Below, piece by piece: positions 45,540-56,365 of a stretch of 64,000 nt of DNA. The translations under genes were made by a program, and so were the position numbers. The stretch is from Nematopogon swammerdamellus. Its lineage: Eukaryota; Arthropoda; Insecta; Lepidoptera; Adelidae. Positions within the stretch are counted from its first letter, which is position 1, and each line of letters starts with the position of its first letter. The notes beneath the pieces were generated by a model. That model ran no database searches. It was not told the origin of the DNA and saw nothing but the letters and a program-made list of their open reading frames with translations. The DNA lies in contig OX336355.1 of NCBI GenBank assembly GCA_946902875.1, positions 17,021,347 to 17,085,346 on the forward strand, written 5' to 3'.

Positions 45540-45850
45540 TAACACGGACACCCCGGGTCCCTCCGGGACTCATCAGCATCACTATCAGCAGGGAAACTAA
45601 GCTCGGCGAGACCTTCAGAGACAAGAGGCAACGAAGAGTTCTCGCCGATTTTTCGTAAGCCTTTAACCATAAAAGTTGAGATATGTATAGATAGGACCTG
45701 GTCTCAAATAGACGCCCTTCTCGATACAGGAGCTGTAATTTCTTGCATAAACTTTGATATGGTCCCTGAACGCGATATTATCATAGTGAATGACCCGACA
45801 TTGAGATTGCAGTCAGCATCAGGGGAATCAATGGACATTTTAGGGTATTT
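45540..45850 (+). pseudogene. Ty3/gypsy aspartic protease
   Basis: The frame reads PIFRKPLTIKVEI, then DALLDTGAVISCI, with the catalytic D-T-G at 45723-45731, then LQSASGESMDILGYF. A one-base shift in a T8 run near 45850 separates it from the following RT frame. Confidence 0.8.
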
Positions 45851-45875
45851 TTTTTAAAGCATTGCTATACAATCT

Positions 45876-46526
45876 GTGATATTTACACATAAATGTGTAG
45901 TTGTGAAGAATCTAGCAACTAAACTAATATTCGGATTAGACTTCAGGCATAACACTAATGCGATAATAAATTTTAATAGCCGAACTATTGACTTTATTAA
46001 TTTACATATTTCGATAAATGTCGATCTAAATATACAACACACCCCTGTAGTCAATGAAATACGCGTATTCGATAACAAAACAAAACGTTATTTTGAAAAT
46101 GTCGGTCCTAAGTTAGGATATCTTTGCGAAGTAAGAAACGAAACTACATCGGTCAAATCGTATTCTATTGCATCTGATTTGGAAGTGCAGGATAGAATGA
46201 GGTTACAAGATTTATTGAATAAATTTGATAATATTTTCGCATACAATAATGCGCAAATAGGACGATATCGGTACGGGGCCATGCCTATAAATACGGGACA
46301 ATCTCCACCGGTACACCAAGCTCCATATAGAGTTTCCCCGAAACAAAGGGATATTATTGAAGAACAAGTTCAGGAAATGTTAAAAAATGGAGTGATTCGT
46401 GAGTCAAAAAGTCCATACTCCGCGGGCGTTGTATTAATTAAAAAACCAGATGGAACTTGGAGATTTTGCATAGATTATAGGAAACTAAATAAGACTATAG
46501 TAGCGGATAATTATCCGCTACTATAG
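45876..46526 (+). pseudogene. Ty3/gypsy protease end and RT N-terminus
   Basis: This 216-codon frame starts in the protease C-terminus (KLIFGLDF) and runs through a linker to RT: YRVSPKQRDIIEEQV, MLKNGVIRESKSPYSAGVVL, PDGTWRFCIDYRKLN. It stops at a palindrome before the YxDD catalytic region. Annotated as a broken retroelement gene only. Confidence 0.85.
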
Positions 46527-46528
46527 TC
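46493..46528. repeat. 36-bp perfect palindrome at the pol break
   Basis: GACTATAGTAGCGGATAA is followed directly by its reverse complement. A normal RT codon run supplies the centre, and the outer 8 bases are mirrored. Confidence 0.93.
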
Positions 46529-46558
46529 CGGCGCCTAATACCCGGCGCCTCCACAACT

Positions 46559-46879
46559 TGAACTGGCAGCTTTCGCCCCAGCTCTTTACACGAAGGAACT
46601 CTTCAATCAAACGATTCTTTCCGCCGCCCAATACTTTATTGTTCTCTCTTAGATGTAATAAAATAACATAAAGCGACTATCGATGGAATTATTTCGGTGT
46701 CCTAGCTCAAAGTCCATCCTCTACTTTTCAACCAACCCCGTCGCTATCGAAAACAAACTTGAAGTTAGAAAAATAATATTTGAATGCGCATGACCACGCG
46801 TGCTATGTTTCGAATGCCACATTTTATTTTAATTCTTTTAAAATGTAAGCATAAGCGGCCTGTCACACAGCGACAGCAC
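46559..46879 (+). repeat. right LTR (321 bp)
   Basis: The second copy. TATAT at 44362-44366 and 46880-46884 flank the pair and rejoin a 160-bp unit, so this is a target duplication. Confidence 0.85.
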
Positions 46880-47390
46880 TATATTTATTATTATGGAACC
46901 ACTCACCTACTTCTATGTGAGAGAACGCGACTCGTAAATGTTCGTAACTCTCGAGATATACGAAAATATTGATTTTAATTGTACAGAGTGAAACGCAATT
47001 TATCTGAAGAATCTGAAAACATACTTATTTTTATTTATTTTATGTTGTGGATCATACTACATTTACGTAAAATTATAAGTTCTAATAATTCTAGTTAAAT
47101 TATATACATATATACAAATACAAAATTTTATTGCATAGAGCGAGATGTTAATTTGTATTTGTCAGAAGTTTAAAGATGTGTTTCGTGTTTGTGTGATCGG
47201 GGCTCGCGAGCCAAAAATATGCCGAGGCTTTAGAGAAAACTTAAACTATTATGGCGTTGTGTTAAATAGTATACTTAATATGGAAAATCTTTGTACTAAT
47301 ATTTTATGTATATATGTTAGTACTAAGCACGTACTCGCTTTATATATATTTTTATTAGAAAAATGCAAAGCGAAAAACATTGGAAAAAAT

Positions 47391-47425
47391 ACATCCCGGC
47401 CAGGATTCGAACCTGGGTCTTTGGC
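47391..47425 (-). other. tRNA-like T-arm relic
   Basis: On the minus strand CCAGGTTCGAATCCTGG and CCGGGATG look like the 3' part of a tRNA or tRNA-SINE; no D-arm or anticodon arm is present. Confidence 0.4.
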
Positions 47426-47479
47426 TTATTAAATTAGATCTGTTCGTAATTTTACAACACGATAATTTAAAAAATAATT

Positions 47480-47810
47480 AAATCTTATTTAACGCAATAA
47501 TTCCCAAACTTACTGTGAACTTAACGCCAGACAATCAATCAGTTCTTCGTGTTTACTGCAGAAAGTTCTGTTATAATATACATAGAAGATGGTTGAAATC
47601 AGGATCAAGAACGGACCAATTCTTCAAGGCCAACGATACATGGCTAGAATCACCAATTCCAGTGGCCCAAATGTGTGAAAGAAGTTCTGGAAGGAGTCGA
47701 GGCGAATGCGACCTCGAGCATCGAGGTTCCATCCACCAGCAGCATATCAACACAACATACTTCTGATGGAGTCGAGGTTAGTGCGGATACGCACACTACA
47801 TCGAGCGTCG
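47480..47810 (+). pseudogene. ORF of the inverted-repeat element, 5' part
   Basis: One frame reads RKFCYNIHRRWLKSGSR, DQFFKANDTWLE. After an apparent one-base shift near 47649 it continues WPKCVKEVLEGVEANAT and a Ser/Thr-rich unit STSSISTQHTSDGVEVSAD. A SINE interrupts it at about 47806. It resembles N-terminal regions of uncharacterised transposon-like proteins, from memory only. Confidence 0.4.
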
Positions 47811-48210
47811 GGTGGCCGAGTGGTTTGGACATCGGCTTCTCGTGCGAGAGGTCCGCGGTTCGAATCCCGTCGGCGTGTACCAATGAGTTTTTTCTGACGA
47901 AAAAATTTACGTGCATACCTACACCTGCTGCTTCACCGTTCGGAACCGGTGTAAAACTGTAGGTCCCTTCCCTTGCCCCTTACTAGGTGGTAGGCTCAAT
48001 TTGTAGCCGACTGGGTTGGTACCACCGTACTGGATGTAAGATGGCCGCATAGCAACCTCGGTTGTGTACTCCTCTAGTCCAGTATAGCCAGAAATCCAGG
48101 GAAGTCTCCGGTATGGCACCTACCTTCTCGGAGGTGATATTGGCTGGTCGGAGCATGCGCTTTGGCCCCTCCAACTCAGCCACCCATACCGGATTACATA
48201 AAAAAAAAAA
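47806..48210 (+). mobile_element. tRNA-derived SINE, family A, splitting an ORF
   Basis: This full-length A copy is inserted in the Ser/Thr-rich coding segment of the large inverted-repeat element at 43.6-49.5 kb. Repeat peptide units of that ORF continue on both sides, which shows the SINE arrived after the host element. Confidence 0.88.
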
Positions 48211-48675
48211 TCTACCACCAAACCCTCAGCCAGCACATCAACACAACATACTTCTGATGGAGTCGAGGTTAGTGTGGATACCTACACTACTTTGCCATCT
48301 ACCAGCAAAACATCAGCCAGCAAATCAACACAACATTCTTCTCATGGAGTCGAGGTTAGTGTGGATACCTACACTGATTTGCCATCTACCACCAAAACAT
48401 CCTCAACATATGTGAGTCCCAGAAAGCCTTTTAGTGAATTAGGGCCTAAACAAAAGAAAAAAAGGACAGAACAAATAAGAGAAGAATACGAATCGCCAGA
48501 ATTAGCTTTTGCGACTTCTATGAGGCTAAAAGCTAACGAACATCAAGGAATCGCTGAAATGCTAGATTACCTTTTAAAAAATCCCGATGAAGTGCCACGT
48601 GTACAGGCATTCATCGCTTCACTTAGTGTTTTTCATTATATGTTAATAAATGGTCCCGTAACAATAAATAAATAA
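48211..48675 (+). pseudogene. ORF of the inverted-repeat element, 3' part
   Basis: After the SINE, the same peptide unit (STQHTSDGVEVSVDTYTTLP) continues and repeats as STQHSSHGVEVSVDTYTDLP. A non-repetitive basic/acidic region follows: RKPFSELGPKQKKKRTEQI, ELAFATSMRLKANEHQGI, YLLKNPDEVPRVQAFIASL, then a stop. The KPFxELxxxQKxxR..E pattern suggests a family conserved among transposon-encoded proteins, but I cannot name it. Confidence 0.45.
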
Positions 48676-49524
48676 AATCATTGCAAGATCTTTGAAGACT
48701 TTTCATAAAATTGTCCTTTGATTAATTGTTTATAGACGCATGCTCTCGCATAGAAGTGGGTGAGTGGATCCATAACAATAAATATATAACATTAATTTGA
48801 GATCTCTTGAGAGTTACGATTAAATTTGACTTATATTACTAACTGTATAAAATTAAAATCAATATTTTGGTATATCTCGAGTTGCGAGCATTTACGAGAC
48901 ACGTGGTCTTGCATAGAAGTAGGTAAGTGACTCCATAACAATAAATATATAACATTATCTTGAGATCTCTTGAGAGTTACGATTAAATTTGACTTATATT
49001 ACTAACTGTATAAAATTAAAATCAATATTTTGGTATATCTCGAGTTGCGAGCATTTACGAGACGCGTGGTCTTGCATAGAAGTAGGTGAGTGACTCCATA
49101 ATAATACATATATAACATTATCTTGAGATCTCTTGAGAGTTACGATTAAATTTGATTTATATTTTTCTCTGTATACAATTAAAATCAATATTTTGGTATA
49201 TCTGGAGTTACGAGCATTTACGAGACGCGTGCTCTCGTATAGAAGTAGGTGAGTGGCTCCTTAACAATAAATATATAAAATTATCTTGAGATCTCTTGAG
49301 ACTCTCGATGTAGCTCTAATCTAGGTTATATCTTCTAAAATATAGCTCTAAGAAGAAAATGTGCGTCTTTGAAAAGTTGTTACAATACTGTGAAGAATAT
49401 ATTGGCATCATAAAAACATCGAAAACTCAAAGTTGACCTTCATCAATGCCTATTTCCACTAGAGCCCGATTTCGTTCTACCGTGCGGCGGAGGCGGAGGC
49501 GGCCGCGGCGGTTCTCTCTATTTC

Positions 49525-49632
49525 TACTAGCAAGTGTGAAGAAATCTTTGTAATGGATAAGCCCGCCTTCGCACCTCATCTAAATTGTAGATTTGCTTGT
49601 TTATTTAATGTTTTGGAGCAATAAATTATGTA
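49525..49632 (+). mobile_element. LINE 3' UTR tail
   Basis: GAAGAAATCTTTGTAATGGA, AGCCCGCCTTCGCACCTCAT and TGTTTTGGAGCAATAAAT. It abuts the right end of the large inverted-repeat element. Confidence 0.6.
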
Positions 49633-50234
49633 GGTATACATAAACTTGAATTTGAATTTATAACTATCTCGTTTTAGATTTATTGAATTATTACCAGTTG
49701 AATTATATTTTACCTACGCGAATTAACATAATTTTCTCATGAATAAGTTAAAACTCATTAATTATACTAAATAAACCCTAAACTTAAAATTTATGAATAA
49801 TAGGTTGGTATTGAAAAAAAATTCTAGATGAAGAATATTATTTATTACTTACCGAACGTAGCTTACTACAGGTCAAAATCTGGCAATACTATGAACAAAT
49901 TTTTGACCAATGGCGTGTTGGCGGCAATTTCCCCGTAAGTAATCGATGGTCGGCCACAAATCTGATGCAATTTCTCAGAGCACTTGCACGAATCTGTGTT
50001 CATATTTAGGTTTTTAATTACCTAGATCACATCTAGATGCATGTGTATTGCATCGTGCGTGTGGTAACCATGAAACGATATTGCAGTGAAGATTGTACAA
50101 ATGTATTAAAATAAAATGCGTAAATTTTATGCTGATGCTGCATGCTTTTTAAATCGTCTCCACTTCTTTTCTGACTGCTAACCCCTAATTTTGATATTAG
50201 GGGAATGTGATAGTAAGTACCTATGTATGTTTCA

Positions 50235-50627
50235 GCGGCGGATGGTCGGCGCGGTCTTGGCTCGGAACTGTTGATCTCAAGGTCGGTGGTTCGAATCCGG
50301 AATATGTGCACGAATAAATTTTTCTGACGGAAAAATTTACTTGCATAGCTACACCGTTCGGAACCGGTGTAAAACTGTAGGACCCTTTCCCTGCCCCTTA
50401 CTAGGCGGTAGGCTCAAATTGTAGCAGACTGGGTTGATACCACCGTTATTGGACATAAGATGGCCGCATAGCAGCCTCGGCTGTGTTCTCTAGCCCAGTA
50501 CCTATAGCCAGCAATTCAAAGGGATATACTTCCTACCTTCTTGGAGGTGATATTGGCTGATCGGAGCATGTGCTGTGTGTGGGACCTCTGACTCAGATAC
50601 CAATACCGGAATAGATAAAAAAAAAAA
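50235..50627 (+). mobile_element. tRNA-derived SINE, family A, diverged
   Basis: It has GGTTCGAATCC, the TTACTAGGCGGTAGGC core and a CAATACCGGA...poly(A) end, with many substitutions, so it is an older copy. Confidence 0.8.
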
Positions 50628-50762
50628 TACAAGTTATATTCAGGCTTTCCACTCCGACCAAATAAACTGACCAACTGAAACGGATCAACTATTTTTCTTT
50701 CCCAACGAATCAACTTTTTGGTTTGTCCGATAGGAATTTGAGGGTTACATAAGCCAAGAAAA

Positions 50763-51078
50763 CAGGGTTGCCATATGTCCGGTTTTGGACCGGATAGTCC
50801 GGTTTTTTAGGCTTGTGCCGGTATACAAAATAATGAAAAACCGGACATCAAGAAATCCGTTTTTTTTTTATTCATATAACGCAAGTATTTACTTTTTACA
50901 GAATATTTTAAAACTAATCTTACTGTGTTATTCGATTTTGCAATTAGTTCGATCATTCAATCCTTTTATTTATTACTGTATCTCCCATTCATTTTAAAAA
51001 GTAAAGGTCATGATGAAACATTTGTACCTGAAAAACCAAAGGCCCTTTGATGAACAACTGAGCTACCTGGCAACCCTG
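50763..51078. mobile_element. hAT-type MITE
   Basis: CAGGGTTGCCATATGTCCGG and ACCTGGCAACCCTG are inverted. The flanks CAAGAAAA / CAAGACAG match at 6 of 8. Its left end has the same layout as the 19.9-kb MITE (CCGGTTTT instead of CAGGATTT). Confidence 0.8.
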
Positions 51079-51160
51079 CAAGACAGTAGCGACTCCTGGT
51101 GCTGAGTATTGGGTTGGCTCTGGCTAAGGATTTTTTTTTTATGATTTCATAACTTACGCG

Positions 51161-51484
51161 TTAATTTATTTCTACCACAATGAGTTCAAAAACTGAAAGA
51201 CCATAATATTCCCTTTTGCTGTCTTCATGTATAGACTTCAAATTCGACAAACTTGGGCAAGGGCGACCGTTTTGAACAATTAAAAGTTTTTTCAGAAAAG
51301 TCTTCGTTGAGAAGGGTTTTTCGAAAAGATCTTCTATTGTAGATTTCGCACTGCAGTTTGCCATTATTAACAATGAATAATCAATAAAAAAAACCGCACA
51401 AGATTCATCCATAAAAGGTCCATTTTTGTTTACAAAACAGTCATGCATACGCTGCCGCAGCAGCGCGCACACACACGCGCACAC
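51161..51484 (-). pseudogene. possible hAT/ZMYM-type N-terminal fragment
   Basis: The minus frame contains IEDLFEKPFSTKTFLKKLL, IVQNGRPCPSLSNLK. The pattern L..PFS...F.EKL.IV..GRPTP.L is one I associate with the N-terminus of TTF/MYM-type hAT-derived proteins. The frame ends soon afterwards. Weak. Confidence 0.3.
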
Positions 51485-51700
51485 AACTCACCTAGCCTAG
51501 CTCGCTATAGTCGCTAAATGCGCTCCCCGCTGCGCCAACTCGAAACGCTTATCAGCGGGTGCGCGCGGATGGGGGGACATCGGCCGCTTGTATGGAATAC
51601 GATGGCGCTTCAAATGTAGCCAACCGGCCAATGAATGCCTTGATGTGTCGTCATTCCTCGCCCGCGTGTGACGCGCGCGAAATTTCAAATTATGTAACGG
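51480..51700. promoter_or_regulatory. GC-rich island
   Basis: CpG-rich stretch (GGGTGCGCGCGGATGGG; GTGTGACGCGCGCGAAAT) in an AT-rich region, with open frames leaving in both directions. It could be a promoter; no TATA or clear initiator was identified. Confidence 0.3.
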
Positions 51701-51930
51701 GATTGACGTTTCAGCTCATTCATCGTGGGTTATATAATAAAAATAATATAAACCCGATATTTTTTCACATTTGTTTTTGCTTAATACTTTTTTATTTGGT
51801 TTGGCGGCGCCAACCTAGCCAACTTAAAGGAATCGCCACTGCTGCAAGAAAACCTTTGATCAAGAAGAAAAAACACGAACTGTTTCATAATCCATGTATT
51901 TCACATGTAGAACAAATAATTCACAATTAA

Positions 51931-54528
51931 TTGATATTTATTATAGATTTTTTTATTATTACAGATAGTGGAGTATTAACAGTGGTTGTTTTGTTAAAAC
52001 CTAGTTACTTCATAAAATGTGTATTTGATAATTTTATAATTCTATTTCAGTATCTAAGGCTGTGTGCTATAAATAGGTAGGGATTGACAAATACTTCGTG
52101 GACCCTTTTTTGATTTAAAAAAGATAAATCCATTTGCATTTTAATAACATGGGATCAATTCTTAAATATAAATTTTATTGTGATATACTTAATGTAAAAA
52201 ATAACCAGTACCTTTTAGAAAAATTGGACCAATGCAGGTAGGTAAACCACGTTAAAAAAGCCAATATGCTTTCAGTCATTAATGTAAAATGGTATATTAT
52301 AGACCTACTTAAATGCTTTATTTGAGATTAAAAAGCATTATAGTATAATTAAACTAAATAATCTAATTTAAAATTGTGATGTTGGTTCATTGAGATGGTG
52401 CATCATATCATAATGCAGATTGTTTCTGTAGTCCACTTTAATGTCTTGGGGCAAATGACAAATAAAACTAATTATGTACTTATACAGCCTGTCCAAGGTT
52501 GGGTCAAGGAATATCGAAATGAGCCATTGTATATAATCGAATAAACATATTACACCAAACAACCTGTATTTACCAAAAGTAAATGTTATGACATAACATT
52601 TACTCCATCTCCATTTTTTTTTTATTATAAAAAATTCTATAAATTAAACATTGTTTAATTTATAGACTTTTTTATAATAAAAAAAAATGGAGAGAAGATG
52701 GAAAGACGTCCATTAAACAAGTAACTAATTATTGGTATGTGCAATAATCATACATACATAATTATTATGTATTTTAATTTCATTTGCCGAAGTCAAATTG
52801 TCTACAGAAATATTCTGTATAATATGCAGTATACATTAATATTATGATATATTTAAAATTATTCAGATTTCCTATAAATATGACATCAAAAGTGCTATCA
52901 CTTACAATAACAATTTGGTTTGTAATTGGTGACTTCAAATTTCTCGTTTAGGTCATTAGTGCAGAGAATATATTTATATATGTTATAGTGAGAATGTATA
53001 TTATTATTTTTATCTTATTCTTGGCGTTCTATTTACATAATAAACTGTTCGAGCTGTTAGATCAAATGATAATTTTACATAATATTATATAATTAAAACT
53101 TAGAATTAAATAAATACTACTCCTTTGTAGGACAGGTACTGTTAAATATACTACATTGTTATGTTAATAAAGAGTGATTTTATTTTTCAGTATGACTAGT
53201 GATATGCAATATTTTAAAACAGATATGTTAAGTGGATTTTAGGCTAATAAATTTAATCCCATTTTGCTAAAATAATGCTTTATTTGTGAAGTTATAACAT
53301 TAAAAAAAAAATTGTATTACAGTCATACAATCACAATTTGCACCAAAGTAAGTAAATCATTTTCTTATTTTATTATACTAAAATATGTATGTACACTATT
53401 TATTATAGTTACATAAATGTATAATTAATAAATATGTGAAGGGTTTTTATATTCACTTTTCTATCTATTTTGGAAAGCATATAGACGCATTTTGGTAGGT
53501 CCCTTGTATTAATGTATCTATCTGTGATTCTTATCCTAAATTGTGATATTATTTAATGATAGACTTTTATTATTATATACACATAACTATTTATTTACAC
53601 AATAATGGAATCAGACAGGTCTTATTTTGTATCTTATTTACAAACATCACAAGATTTTTTTTACTCTTATGATTTTATAGTTAAAAATGATATATATTTT
53701 GTCTAAGATTGTGATTGAATATCATATTTATATAATTCATAACAAAAGGTGGATTGTGATATTATTAAAATATCCTTTGATAAATTCACAATAAATGTTG
53801 ATCCAGTTCGAATTCTGAACAAATGTTGATCCACCTAAATCTCATGCAGTATACTTTACTGGGAGATCGAGCAAATCGGCCATAGTTTTTTTTTGTATTG
53901 TTCTGAGATGCAGATCGAAGACAGCAGGTATGTTTCTTGCAGATTCAGTATTGTAAAGAATAGGTAGGTTAGGTACCTAACCTACTACTTTGTTGCCGCG
54001 TATATATGTATATGTAGGTTTTCTCACGATGTTTTCTTTCACCTGAGTAACGGATATATTATGCACTAAAATTCTTGGAAAACGGAAACAGAGTGTTTTT
54101 CTTTATCCGTTCAATGTTGATCAGTTTTATATAGAGAACCGACCTCCATCAGCGAGTAGAATCTACATAATACTATCACAAAACTCAACGAACACTCGAC
54201 TTAAAATATATTATTATGCATTTCAATATTCAACAAATTACTTACAGACTAACACAATAAAACACTTCACGCACACACAAACATTAACTGGAATTCTTTT
54301 TCTTATTTCTAGTGGAGTTTTGTGTTGAATTTATTTGTATATACATACATTACATACATACATTACACACATACATTTGGTCAGGTAACCGCTTAAGTGC
54401 TATAAATATAAGTAAGTAGATATGGCAATTTTTTTTTTATTTGTTGATTGCATGATTCGACCAAAATGCAAGACAGTAGGACAAATGTATATTAGGTACA
54501 TACATCACAATACAATTATTATAGTGTG
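51931..54528. other. AT-rich spacer between the two genes
   Basis: 2.6 kb of AT-rich DNA with hairpins at 52.6 kb and an ACATACAT repeat near 54.34 kb. It could include distal 3' UTR of the cv-c gene. No coding sequence recognised. Confidence 0.5.
52605..52701. repeat. AT-rich hairpin
   Basis: CCATCTCCATTTTTTTTTAT and ATAAAAAAAAATGGAGAGAAG pair imperfectly around ATAAATTAAACATTGTTTAA. A smaller palindrome, AGTAAATGTTATG / CATAACATTTACT, precedes it. Confidence 0.8.
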
Positions 54529-54646
54529 AAATGAAGGGAAGCACTGACGTGGCACCTAGTTCACCCGGTGTTATGGGCTCTGACATCACGGATGTTGTAG
54601 GTGATGTAGCCAACCGTGACAGTTTCCATAAAAAAAAAAAAACTAC
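54529..54646 (+). mobile_element. SINE tail fragment (families B/C)
   Basis: The 3' 118 bp only: GAAGGGAAGCACTGACGTGG to GTGATGTAGCCAACCGTGAC and poly(A). Confidence 0.8.
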
Positions 54647-54799
54647 ATTTCAGAGGATGAAATATTTTTGGTCAGATTTAATATGTACATTTCTCAAATT
54701 TGACATTCCGTTATAAGCACATACCTATATCTACTTATAATAATTTAATATATTTTACTTTCTTTGGTGAACACATATTCTGCAAATGTATTTCGGAAA

Positions 54800-55440
54800 C
54801 TTCTCTTGCTGACGTAGCATGATACACCTGCATTCTCAATGAATATTGATGCATCGGAAATATTAAAACAGCTGCATTTTGACACATCTGAATTCCGAGC
54901 ATAGCTGCATTATTGACACATCTAGTCTATTAACATAGATGTATTATTGATACAGTTTCAATAGATACACCTGGGCTTTTAACACAGATGCATTATTGAC
55001 ACACCTAGGATATTAACACAGATTATTTTGCATTATTGATGCCGTTTCAATATTGATACAACTGGACATTTGAAATAGCTGAATTATTGATACCGCTCCA
55101 ATATTGATACACCTGGATTTTTAAAACATCCCCAGTATTGACACACCTAGGCTATTAACATAGGTGTATTATTGATGCAGTTTCAATATTGATACACCTT
55201 GACTTTTGTAATAGCTGCATTATTGACACACCGCTAGTCTTTTAACACAGACACTTTATTGCCACAGACTTTTGAAACAGCTGCATTGATGATACAGTTT
55301 CAATTTTGATACACCTGGACTCATAAAGATGCTGCGTTATTGACACAGAAGCACACAGCTGCACTATTGATAAAGCCTACTGACACAGCTATATTAAAAC
55401 AGCCGAAGTACTGACACAGCTGCAATAAGACACTTGAAAC
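54800..55440. repeat. degenerate tandem repeat in probable cv-c 3' UTR
   Basis: Loose repetitions of TTGATACACCTGGACTTT, AACACAGCTGCATTATTGA and TTTCAATATTGATACA run for about 640 bp just downstream of the cv-c stop codon. Units are diverged and of irregular length. A TTTATT (minus-strand AATAAA) lies at 55255. Confidence 0.6.
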
Positions 55441-55489
55441 CGTTCGGTTCAGTCCACCCTGGGCCACGGGCCCGGGCTTAATGCTTGGA

Positions 55490-55604
55490 TCATACGTTCG
55501 ACTCGGGTCCCTCTGTGTTGTGCTTGAAGGATGCGCGGAGTCTGGCCAGATACAGTGCGCTTATGTGGCCGTAGCATTTGTTGTACCATTCTGGAGTTCT
55601 GCCC
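55490..55604 (-). CDS. cv-c: DLC/cv-c RhoGAP, last exon
   Basis: The terminal exon (115 nt) encodes GRTPEWYNKCYGHI and the amphipathic C-terminal START helix ALYLARLRASF, ending ...EGPESNV and TGA. The pattern PEWYxKxxGHxxxxxxxxxRxSF is the family's C-terminal helix. The acceptor is CATTTACAG|G. Joined to exon c it gives DTM|GRTPEWY. A sense-strand LINE remnant lies in the intron just upstream (55650-55925). Downstream, a degenerate repeat tract occupies the likely 3' UTR. Confidence 0.9.
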
Positions 55605-55649
55605 CTGTAAATGAAGGGAAAAGGGTTGAAATGACTGAATTTTTAGGAA

Positions 55650-55925
55650 AGATTCCCCCAATCCCCATTCCACCTCCGCACTACGCGTAATGGGCAGGGG
55701 ATGCCTATTCAATCGACCTACCACGGATGCGCCGGTTCTGTAGGTCTTTTATTCACAGAACCGGGAAAATGTGGAACGCACTCCCTGCCCATCTATTTCC
55801 TCCCAAGTACAGCCTGGGGGTTTTCAAAAGGGGCGTGAAAAGGCTCCTGTCAGGTCGGCGTGGCATTCGCAATCCCCGTGCGTCACAGAATGTCCATGGG
55901 CATCGTTAGACACCTACTTGTAGGT
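55650..55925 (+). pseudogene. jockey/CR1-like LINE C-terminus in cv-c intron
   Basis: The plus frame reads RRFCRSFIHRTGKMWNALP, PPKYSLGVFKRGVKRLL and SGRRGIRNPR. It is antisense to the START exons and starts just upstream (in gene sense) of exon d. Confidence 0.8.
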
Positions 55926-56021
55926 GAAACGATATAAAATATAGAGAATTAAAAGAGATTTATTTAAAACTGTAAACTGTTAAAATTTCTTGTCTCCTGT
56001 AAACTGGCGAGTGTAAGTAAC

Positions 56022-56365
56022 ATCGTGTGGGGCCGGTACTAACAGTATCGTGTGGGGCCGATACTTAAAAGGAATAGTCCCACTGCATCTCTCTTCGTGC
56101 ATGTCGTAAAAGGCGACTAAGGGATAAGGACAAGATGCCGTGCATAAGGGCGATAGGCTAGCCACCTCTCACCTTGGCACGGTCCTTCCACCGAGTCATG
56201 CAGCAGGGAGGCCTTCGTGCCTTACTTGCTGCCTGATAGTTATCTTGTCCGAATACTTTGCTAAGCGTGGTGGTCAATAATGTGTTGCAATTTACCAGAG
56301 TACTTACAGCACAACACCGATTACTCTGCTTACCCCGATTGTCGGGATTCAGCGTGTTTGATATG
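56022..56365 (+). mobile_element. D element with duplicated head
   Basis: CGTGTGGGGCCGGTACTAAC is followed by a second CGTGTGGGGCCGATACTTAA, and then a complete D body. It lies in the cv-c intron between exons c and d. Confidence 0.8.

Larger units (their letters stand above)
44367..46879 (+). mobile_element. Ty3/gypsy-type LTR retrotransposon, internally deleted
   Basis: Two nearly identical LTRs and a TATAT duplication bound a 1.87-kb interior. The interior holds a (TTCGTG)n tract and part of pol: an aspartic protease and the start of reverse transcriptase. The rest of RT, RNase H and integrase are absent, and neither a clear primer-binding site nor a polypurine tract was seen. It cannot be autonomous. 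The LTR similarity implies recent insertion. Confidence 0.85.
43636..49485. mobile_element. large inverted-repeat element with internal tandem repeats
   Basis: The ends are inverted copies: GCACGGTAGAACGAAATCGG at 43636 and its complement ending at 49485, then GATGCCAATATATTCTTCAC, and arrays of about 160-bp units (AGAGATCTCAAGATAATG ... CACTCACCTACTTCTA ... ACTCGAGATATACC). The left array has about four units, the last split by the LTR element; the right has about 3.5 in reverse. Without later insertions the element is about 2.9 kb. It encloses a decayed ORF (47.5-48.68 kb). Class unknown. Confidence 0.75.

Noticed and set aside
55449..55724. 91-codon minus frame overlapping the last cv-c exon
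   Set aside because: It is in the wrong frame. The spliced frame 55604-55490 gives the conserved START C-terminus.
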